Source: Pseudomonas monteilii (GTDB taxonomy: Bacteria; Pseudomonadota; Gammaproteobacteria; Pseudomonadales; Pseudomonadaceae). From it: a stretch of DNA of 64,000 nt. The notes under the pieces are model-generated. The model did no database searches, was not told the origin of the DNA, and worked only from the letters and a program-made list of their open reading frames with translations. This document shows positions 1 to 6,477 of this stretch, in pieces. Each line of letters starts with the position of its first letter. Position 1 is the first letter of the stretch. The position numbers and the translations under genes are program-made. The DNA is taken from the NCBI GenBank assembly GCA_001534745.1, contig CP013997.1, forward strand, positions 310,001 to 374,000, given 5' to 3'.

Positions 1-1
1 C

Positions 2-565
2 GCGGCCCTGGCCAAGTTCGGCCTGGAGCTGGACCGGCCGGTCCTGGCGCTGTGCCCCGGGGCCGAGTTCGGCGAATCCAAGCGCTGGCCGGCCGAGCAT
101 TACGCCGAGGTGGCCGAGGCCCTGATTCGCCTGGGCTGGCAGGTCTGGCTGTTCGGCTCGAAGAAGGACCACCCGGTGGGTGAGTCGATTCGCGAGCGGT
201 TGATCCCAGGCTTCAGGGAAGAGTCGGTGAACCTCTCAGGGGAAACCTCGCTGGCCGAGGCCATCGACCTGCTGTCCTGCGCCAAGGCGGTGGTATCCAA
301 CGATTCAGGACTGATGCACGTGGCCGCCGCGCTGGCCCGGCCCCTGGTGGCCGTGTACGGCTCGACCTCGCCGGGGTTCACGCCGCCGCTGGCCGAGCAG
401 GTCGAGGTGGTGCGCCTGGGGATCGAGTGCAGCCCCTGCTTCGAGCGCACCTGCCGGTTCGGGCACTACAACTGCCTGCGCCTGCTCGAGCCGCCCGCGG
501 TCATTGCCGCCCTGCGCCAGCTCCCCGGTGCGGCGCTGATCGATGTCGTGGCCGAGGTCGACTGA
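2..565 (+). CDS. waaF: ADP-heptose:LPS heptosyltransferase II, 5'-truncated by the window edge
   Basis: This is the C-terminal 187 residues of a GT9-family heptosyltransferase, open to the first base of the window. It adds the second heptose of the LPS inner core at the cytoplasmic face of the inner membrane. The fragment has the family's sugar-nucleotide-binding half: LCPGAEFGESKRWP near its start, then the VSNDSGLMHVAAAL segment and the VAVYGSTSP loop. A Cys-rich end (CSPCFERTC) is usual for WaaF. The stop lies one base before the GTG chosen for waaC. WaaF is preferred to WaaC because a second GT9 gene with WaaC features follows directly, which is the usual Pseudomonas order. Confidence 0.9.
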   Translation, partial: AALAKFGLELDRPVLALCPGAEFGESKRWPAEHYAEVAEALIRLGWQVWLFGSKKDHPVGESIRERLIPGFREESVNLSGETSLAEAIDLLSCAKAVVSNDSGLMHVAAALARPLVAVYGSTSPGFTPPLAEQVEVVRLGIECSPCFERTCRFGHYNCLRLLEPPAVIAALRQLPGAALIDVVAEVD

Positions 566-566
566 C

Positions 567-1625
567 GTGCGTGTGCTGATCGTCAAGACCTCGTCCCTAG
601 GCGACGTGATCCATACGCTGCCGGCGCTGACCGATGCGGCCCGCGCCATCCCCGGCATCCGCTTCGACTGGGTGGTGGAGGAGGGCTTCGCCGAAATTCC
701 CGGCTGGCACCCGGCCGTGGACCAGGTCATCCCGGTGAACATCCGCAGGTGGCGCAAGCAGCTCTGGCAGACGTTCAAGAACGGCGAGTGGCGCCAGTTC
801 AAGGCGCGCGTGCGCGAGCGTTCCTACGACCTGGTCATCGATGCCCAGGGCCTGCTCAAGTCGGCGTGGCTGACGCGCTACGTCAAGGCGCCGGTCGCCG
901 GGCTGGACCGTTATTCGGCACGCGAAGGCTGGTCGAGCCGCTTCTACGACCGACGCCTGTCGGTCGCCCTCTGCCAGCATGCCGTGGAGCGCGTGCGCCA
1001 ACTGTTCGCCCTGGCGCTGGCCTACGACCTGCCCGAGGGGCTGGGCGACTACGGCCTGGACCTGTCCCGTCTGGACCTGCCGCCGACTGCGCCGTACGTG
1101 GTGTTCCTGCATGGCACCACCTGGGACACCAAGCACTGGCCGGAAGCCTACTGGCGTACCTTGGCCGAGCGCATGGATCAGCACCGCCTGAAGGTCTGCC
1201 TGCCCTGGGGCAACCCGGTCGAGAAGGCCCGGGCCGAGCGCATCGCCCAAGGCCTGGCGCATTGCCAGGTATTGCCCAAGCTGAACCTGGCTGGCGTCGC
1301 CCGTATCCTGGCCGCTGCCAGGGCCTGCGTGGCAGTGGACACCGGCCTCGGGCACCTGGCCGCGGCACTGGACGTGCCGACCGTGTCGCTGTTCGGCCCC
1401 ACCGACCCTGGCCTGACCGGCGCTTACGGGCGTGCCCAGGTGCATCTGGGCAGCGACTGGCCCTGCGCGCCTTGCCTGCAGAAGACCTGCACCTACAAAC
1501 CGAGCGCCGAGGACCTGCGCCGGTTCGACATCCAACGCGAGTGGCCGCTGTGCTTCACTCGCCTGAATCCCGAGCACGTGGCGAGCCGCCTGAGCACGCT
1601 GCTGCTGACCGAGGCTGTTCGTTGA
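567..1625 (+). CDS. waaC: ADP-heptose:LPS heptosyltransferase I
   Basis: GT9-family enzyme of 352 residues that adds the first L,D-heptose to Kdo2-lipid A. The N-terminus RVLIVKTSSLGDVIHTLPAL is the family start signature, and the C-terminal half carries VDTGLGHLAAAL and VSLFGPTDP, the ADP-heptose site. I chose the GTG at 567 because homologues begin at this RVLIVKT segment; an in-frame ATG at 543 would add eight unmatched residues inside waaF. The stop overlaps the waaG start in TGATG, so the genes are probably translationally coupled. Confidence 0.92.
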   Translation: MRVLIVKTSSLGDVIHTLPALTDAARAIPGIRFDWVVEEGFAEIPGWHPAVDQVIPVNIRRWRKQLWQTFKNGEWRQFKARVRERSYDLVIDAQGLLKSAWLTRYVKAPVAGLDRYSAREGWSSRFYDRRLSVALCQHAVERVRQLFALALAYDLPEGLGDYGLDLSRLDLPPTAPYVVFLHGTTWDTKHWPEAYWRTLAERMDQHRLKVCLPWGNPVEKARAERIAQGLAHCQVLPKLNLAGVARILAAARACVAVDTGLGHLAAALDVPTVSLFGPTDPGLTGAYGRAQVHLGSDWPCAPCLQKTCTYKPSAEDLRRFDIQREWPLCFTRLNPEHVASRLSTLLLTEAVR

Positions 1626-2749
1626 TGCAACTGGCTTTCGTACTCTACAAATACTTCCCCTTCGGCGGACTGCAGCGTGACTTCATGCGCATCGCCCTGG
1701 AGTGCCAGGCACGGGGTCACCAGATCCGCGTGTACACCCTGATCTGGGAAGGCGACGTGCCGCCCGGCTTCGAGGTGAACGTGGCCCCGGTCAAGGCGCT
1801 GTTCAACCACCGGCGCAACGAGAAGCTCAGCGCGTGGATGGCGGCGGACCTGGCACGGCGCCCGGTCGATCGCCTGATCGGCTTCAACAAGATGCCGGGC
1901 CTGGACGTCTACTACGCTGCCGACGGCTGTTTCGAGGACAAGGCGCAGACCCTGCGCGGCGGGCTGTACCGCCGTTGGGGCCGCTACCGGCACTTCGCCG
2001 ACTACGAGCGCGCGGTGTTCGGGCGCGAGGCGAGCACCGAGATCCTGATGATCTCCGAGGTGCAGCAGCCGTTGTTCGTCAAGCATTACGGCACACCGGC
2101 CGAGCGCTTTCACCTGTTGCCCCCCGGCATCTCCCCGGACCGTCGCCGCCCGGCCGATGCCGCGTCCATCCGCGCGCAGTTCCGCCGTGAATTCAAGCTG
2201 GCCGACGATGACCTGCTGCTGGTGCAGATCGGCTCGGGCTTCAAGACCAAGGGCGTCGACCGCAGCCTCAAGGCGCTCGCCGCGTTGCCGCCAGCCTTGC
2301 GCAAACGCACCCGGCTGATGGTGATCGGCCAGGACGACCCCAAGGTCTTCCAGTTGCAGAGCACCGCGCTGGGGCTGGGCGAACACGTGCAGTTCCTCAA
2401 GGGGCGCAGCGACATCCCGCGCTTCCTGCTGGGCGCCGACCTGCTGATCCACCCGGCCTACAACGAGAACACCGGCACGGTCCTGCTCGAAGCCGTGGTC
2501 GCCGGCCTGCCGGTGCTGGTCTCGAAGGTCTGCGGCTACGCCCATTACATCGCCGAGGCCGACAGTGGCCAGGTGCTGGACGAGCCGTTCGAGCAAGCGC
2601 AGCTCGACGACTGCCTGCGCCGCATGCTCGAAGACGATGCCGCCCGTGCCCAGTGGTCGCGCAATGGTGTGGCCTTCGCCGACAGCGCCGACCTCTACAG
2701 CATGCCGCAGCGCGCCGCCGACGTGATCCTCGGGCAGGAGACTCCATGA
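1625..2749 (+). CDS. waaG: LPS core glucosyl/galactosaminyltransferase WaaG
   Basis: GT4-family (GT-B fold) glycosyltransferase of 374 residues that adds the first outer-core hexose to the heptose region; in pseudomonads the sugar is thought to be GalN. The N-terminus MQLAFVLYKYFPFGGLQRD contains the acceptor-side Gly-rich loop. LVQIGSGFKTKGVDRSLKA opens the second domain, and NENTGTVLLEAVVAGLPV (about residues 277-295) has the nucleotide-sugar-binding Glu. The frame stays open upstream to 749, but that stretch is a shadow of waaC. The true ATG overlaps the waaC stop, and the waaG stop overlaps the waaP ATG by four bases. Confidence 0.93.
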   Translation: MQLAFVLYKYFPFGGLQRDFMRIALECQARGHQIRVYTLIWEGDVPPGFEVNVAPVKALFNHRRNEKLSAWMAADLARRPVDRLIGFNKMPGLDVYYAADGCFEDKAQTLRGGLYRRWGRYRHFADYERAVFGREASTEILMISEVQQPLFVKHYGTPAERFHLLPPGISPDRRRPADAASIRAQFRREFKLADDDLLLVQIGSGFKTKGVDRSLKALAALPPALRKRTRLMVIGQDDPKVFQLQSTALGLGEHVQFLKGRSDIPRFLLGADLLIHPAYNENTGTVLLEAVVAGLPVLVSKVCGYAHYIAEADSGQVLDEPFEQAQLDDCLRRMLEDDAARAQWSRNGVAFADSADLYSMPQRAADVILGQETP

Positions 2750-3552
2750 AACTGATACTGGCCGAACCCTTCGCGCGGCTGTGGGCCGGACGCGACCCCT
2801 TCGAGGCGGTCGAGGGCCTGCAGGGCGTGGTCTACCGGGAACTGGAGGCGCGCCGTACGCTGCGCACCGAAGTCGACGGCAAGGGCTACTTCGTCAAGAT
2901 CCATCGCGGCATCGGCTGGGGCGAGATCGCCAAGAACCTGCTCACCGCCAAGCTGCCGGTACTCGGCGCCGGTCAGGAGTGGCGCGCGCTCGAACGCCTG
3001 CACCAGGCCGGCGTACCGACCATGACCGCCGTGGCCTACGGCGAGCGCGGCGACAACCCGGCCACTCAGCACTCGTTCATCGTCACCGAAGAGCTGGCAC
3101 CGACCATCAGCCTCGAGGACTACAGCCTCGACTGGGTACGCCAGCCGCCTGCCCCTCGGCTCAAGCGCGCGCTGATCGCCGAGGTCGCGAACATGACCGG
3201 CACCATGCACCGGGCCGGGGTCAACCACCGCGACTGCTACATCTGCCATTTCCTGTTGCACACCGACCGGCCGGTGACCGCCGACGACCTGAAGCTGTCG
3301 CTCATCGACCTGCACCGGGCCCAGACGCGTGCCGCCACGCCCCGGCGCTGGCGCGACAAGGACCTGGCCGGCCTGTACTTCTCGGCCCTGGACATCGGCC
3401 TGACCCGCCGTGACCTGCTGCGCTTTCTCAAAGGTTATTTCCGCGCGCCGCTGCGCACGATCCTGGCCGAAGAGGCCGCATTGCTCGCGGCCTTGCGTGG
3501 CAAGGCCAACAAGCTCTATGCCCGCAAGCAACGCTACGGGGACGCGCTCTGA
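2746..3552 (+). CDS. waaP: LPS core heptose I kinase WaaP
   Basis: Kinase of 268 residues that phosphorylates heptose I of the inner core, a step known to be important for outer-membrane integrity in pseudomonads. It has an eukaryotic-like kinase fold: YFVKIHRG carries the ATP-binding Lys, HRDCYICHFLL (H161-R162-D163) is the catalytic loop, and LSLIDLHRAQ supplies the metal-binding Asp, as in other WaaP/RfaP proteins. The ATG overlaps the waaG stop (ATGA), so the earlier in-frame start at 2653 is rejected. The stop overlaps the next start in TGATG. Confidence 0.92.
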   Translation: MKLILAEPFARLWAGRDPFEAVEGLQGVVYRELEARRTLRTEVDGKGYFVKIHRGIGWGEIAKNLLTAKLPVLGAGQEWRALERLHQAGVPTMTAVAYGERGDNPATQHSFIVTEELAPTISLEDYSLDWVRQPPAPRLKRALIAEVANMTGTMHRAGVNHRDCYICHFLLHTDRPVTADDLKLSLIDLHRAQTRAATPRRWRDKDLAGLYFSALDIGLTRRDLLRFLKGYFRAPLRTILAEEAALLAALRGKANKLYARKQRYGDAL

Positions 3553-4286
3553 TGGCCGGCTGGACACTGGCACCGGACTACCAGCACTTGGCAGACGACT
3601 TCGGCAGCCTCGACGCGGTATTCGCCTTGCAGGGCGAGCGCCTGACCCGCGACCCCCTGAGCGAAGTGGTCCGCGTCCAGCGCGATGGGGTCAACTACTA
3701 CGTCAAGCGCTACACCGGCGCGGGCAAGGGCCTGCGCCGCTACCTGGGGCGCCCGCGGATCAAGGCCGAGTGGCAGAACCTCAAGCAGTTCGCCAAGTGG
3801 CACATCCCGACCGCCGAGGTGGTCGCCTGGGGGCTGGAGCGCAACGGCCTGGCCTTCGGTCGCGGGGCAATGATCACCCGCGAGCTGCCGCGCACCGAAG
3901 ACCTCTCGGTGCTGGCCGAGCGCAACGACCCACGCCTGGCCGACCGCGCCTGGGTGGCGCATATCAGCGATCAGCTGGCGCAGCACACCCGGGTCATGCA
4001 CCAGCACCACTTCACCCACAACGATTTGAAGTGGCGCAACCTCCTGGTCGACGACCAGGCCACGGTGTACTTCATCGATTGCCCGACCGGCGACTTCTGG
4101 CGCGGCTTCATGCTGCGTCACCGGCTCATCAAGGACCTGGCGTGCCTGGACAAGGTCGCCAAATACCATCTTTCAGCCACGCAGCGACTGCGGTTCTACC
4201 TGCGCTATCGCGGGCATGCCCGCCTCACCACGGCGGACAAGCGCCGGGTGCGCCAGGTCGTGGCTTTCTTCGAGGGGCGGGAATGA
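3552..4286 (+). CDS. Lipopolysaccharide kinase-family protein (second of four)
   Basis: A 244-residue kinase-fold protein, probably a core sugar kinase. YYVKRYTGAGKGLRRYLG has the nucleotide-binding Lys. The catalytic loop is intact: THNDLKWRNLL with Asp near residue 158, and the metal loop reads FIDCPTGDFW. Its position directly after waaP matches the P. aeruginosa gene PA5008 as I remember it, whose product also belongs to this family. Start and stop are coupled to both neighbours (TGATG before, ATGA after). The phosphate acceptor cannot be told from sequence. Confidence 0.82.
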   Translation: MAGWTLAPDYQHLADDFGSLDAVFALQGERLTRDPLSEVVRVQRDGVNYYVKRYTGAGKGLRRYLGRPRIKAEWQNLKQFAKWHIPTAEVVAWGLERNGLAFGRGAMITRELPRTEDLSVLAERNDPRLADRAWVAHISDQLAQHTRVMHQHHFTHNDLKWRNLLVDDQATVYFIDCPTGDFWRGFMLRHRLIKDLACLDKVAKYHLSATQRLRFYLRYRGHARLTTADKRRVRQVVAFFEGRE

Positions 4287-5035
4287 CCGACTACCTGGCC
4301 GATGCCGAGCGCGCCCTGTTGCAGCGCCATGGCCTGGACGATTTCGACGCGCTCTGGTCGCTGCAGCTCGAGGCCGTCGACGAGCCCAACACCGGGCGCG
4401 GCGGCTGGAGCAGCGTCTATCGCCTGGAGCTGGAGGGCAAGGGCTACTACCTCAAGCGCCAGAGCAATTACCTGACGCACACCCTGCACCGCCCGTTGGG
4501 CGAGCCGACCTTCGCCCGCGAGTTTCGCAACATCGCGCGTTACCAGAAACTCGGCATCCCGGCCCTGCAGGCGGTGTTCTACGGTCAGCGTAAGGTGGGC
4601 GGCGAATGCTGCGCCCTGTTGATGACCCGCGCGCTGGATGAGTGGACCGATCTGGATCACCTGCTGGAGCAATGGCCGCATCTGGACACTGCGCAGCGCC
4701 AGGGTATCCTCCAGGCCTGCGGACGGCTGGCGCGCACGCTGCACGCGGCAGGCCAGGTGCATGGTTGCTTCTATCCCAAGCATATTTTCCTGCGCGCGCG
4801 CAGCGAGGGCTGGCAGGCGCAATTGATCGACCTGGAGAAGACCCGGCCGCTGTTGTTCGGCCTGCGTGATCGGCTCAAGGACCTGGAGCCGCTGCTGCGT
4901 CGAGCCCCGATCTGGACGGAACAGGACCGGCGCGTCCTGCTGTCGAGCTACCTCGAACAGGCGCCCGACAGCGCGCTGGTCGAGACTTGGCAGGCCCGAC
5001 TGACCCAGCGGCGACGCCACAAGGAGACGCGTTGA
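4283..5035 (+). CDS. InaA-type LPS kinase-family protein
   Basis: A 250-residue member of the InaA branch of LPS kinases. GYYLKRQSNY carries the ATP Lys. At the catalytic-loop position (about residue 160) it reads HGCFYPKHIFL, where WaaP has HRDCYICHFLL, so the usual catalytic Asp is replaced by Cys. As I recall this substitution is normal for InaA-like proteins, so activity cannot be assumed from the fold. LIDLEKTRP retains the metal-binding Asp. The ATG overlaps the previous stop by four bases and the stop is TGATG with the next gene, so it is part of the core operon. Confidence 0.8.
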   Translation: MTDYLADAERALLQRHGLDDFDALWSLQLEAVDEPNTGRGGWSSVYRLELEGKGYYLKRQSNYLTHTLHRPLGEPTFAREFRNIARYQKLGIPALQAVFYGQRKVGGECCALLMTRALDEWTDLDHLLEQWPHLDTAQRQGILQACGRLARTLHAAGQVHGCFYPKHIFLRARSEGWQAQLIDLEKTRPLLFGLRDRLKDLEPLLRRAPIWTEQDRRVLLSSYLEQAPDSALVETWQARLTQRRRHKETR

Positions 5036-6477
5036 TGCGCTTGTCTGAACTGAAACAGGCTGGCCGCACCCCCGAGGTGCCGCTGTCCATCACATTGGCC
5101 GATGCGGCAGGCAGCGCCGAGCTGCAGCTGCTGAGTCTGCTGCGGGTGTTGCCCGGGCAGCGCTATGTCGGGGCCGGTATCTGGCGCGGCCGTACGGTGC
5201 TGGCCAAGCTGCTGGTCGGCCCGAGCGCGGCACGGCATTTCCAGCGCGAGCTGGAGGGTGTACGGCTGCTGGCGGCCCAAGGCTTGAGCACGCCACAGTT
5301 ACTGGCCGACGGGCTGAGCGAAGGCGAGGGCGGCTGGCTGCTCTTCGACTACCTGGAGCAGGCCCACAGCCTGGGCGATGCCTGGGCCGCGGTCGAAGCG
5401 CGGGCGCCCCTGGACGATGCGCAGCAGGAGGTCCTGGGGCAGGCCCTGGAAGCGGTGGCCAAGTTGCATGCCAAAGGGCTCTGGCAGGAAGACCTGCACC
5501 TGGACAACCTGTTGCGCCAGGGCGATACGCTGTACCTCATCGACGGGGCCGGCATCAAGGCCGAAACCCCTGGTCAGCCCCTGTCGCGCCAGCGCGTGCT
5601 GGAAAACCTCGGCGTGTTCTTCGCCCAGCTGCCGAAACGCCTGGAGCCCTATACCGAGGAGTTGCTGGTGCACTACCTGCTGGCCAACGCCGAGCACGCG
5701 TTGCCGCTGGAGGCCTTGCAGAAGCAGGTGAACAAGGTCCGGGCCTGGCGCCTGAGCGATTACCTCGACAAGGCGGGGCGCGAATGCACGCTGTTCAGCG
5801 TCGAGCGCAGCCTGTCCGGTCTGCGTGCGGTGCAGCGTGATCAGCTACCGACGCTGCTACCGGTTCTGGAGCAGGCCGACGCGTTGATCGAGCGGGGGCA
5901 TCTCTACAAGACCGGCGGCGCCGCCACGGTGGCGCGGATCGAGAGCGGCGGTCGCCAGCTGGTACTCAAGCGCTACAACATCAAGGACGTGGCGCACTGG
6001 TTCAAGCGCTTCTGGCGTCCGAGCCGTGCCTGGCATTCCTGGATCGAAGGCCAGCGCCTGACCTTCCTCGACATCGCTACGCCGCGCCCCTTGGCCGTGC
6101 TCGAGCACCGGGTCCTGGGCCTGCGCCAGCGCGCCTACCTGGTGACCGAGTACGTCGATGGCCCTGACCTGATCGCGTGCTTCGCGCCGTTCGTCGACAG
6201 CGGTGATGCGCCCGAGGCGCAGGTCCAGGCGCTGGTCGAGCTGATGCAGCGGCTGATCCAGGAACGGATCAGCCACGGCGATCTGAAAGGTCACAACCTG
6301 TTCTGGCAGGACGATCGCTGGTCGTTGATCGACCTGGACGCCATGTGTCAGCACAGTTCGCAGATGAGCTTCGCTTCGGCCCAGGCCCGCGACCGTGCGC
6401 GCCTGCTGCGCAACTGGCCGACCGACAGCGCGCTGTATCGGCGCCTGGATCAGCTGTTGCCGCGCGCGGGCTCGTAA
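5035..6477 (+). CDS. Tandem kinase-domain protein of the LPS core operon
   Basis: A 480-residue protein built from two kinase-like halves. The first has the loop HAKGLWQEDLHLDNLL (from residue 145) and LYLIDGAG. The second has LVLKRYNIKD for ATP binding, ISHGDLKGHNLFW (His near residue 414) and LIDLDAM. Both halves keep the catalytic and metal-binding Asp positions, so two active sites are possible. It corresponds by position to PA5006 of P. aeruginosa (recollection). The ATG at 5035 overlaps the upstream stop, which argues against the in-frame 4987 start. Its last 28 bases overlap the convergent toxin-like gene. Confidence 0.82.
   Translation: MRLSELKQAGRTPEVPLSITLADAAGSAELQLLSLLRVLPGQRYVGAGIWRGRTVLAKLLVGPSAARHFQRELEGVRLLAAQGLSTPQLLADGLSEGEGGWLLFDYLEQAHSLGDAWAAVEARAPLDDAQQEVLGQALEAVAKLHAKGLWQEDLHLDNLLRQGDTLYLIDGAGIKAETPGQPLSRQRVLENLGVFFAQLPKRLEPYTEELLVHYLLANAEHALPLEALQKQVNKVRAWRLSDYLDKAGRECTLFSVERSLSGLRAVQRDQLPTLLPVLEQADALIERGHLYKTGGAATVARIESGGRQLVLKRYNIKDVAHWFKRFWRPSRAWHSWIEGQRLTFLDIATPRPLAVLEHRVLGLRQRAYLVTEYVDGPDLIACFAPFVDSGDAPEAQVQALVELMQRLIQERISHGDLKGHNLFWQDDRWSLIDLDAMCQHSSQMSFASAQARDRARLLRNWPTDSALYRRLDQLLPRAGS

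Noticed and set aside
749..1624. A 292-codon N-terminal extension of waaG
   Set aside because: It lies over waaC in another frame, its residues are Arg/Ala/Pro-rich without family features, and the real start MQLAFVLYKYF overlaps the waaC stop.
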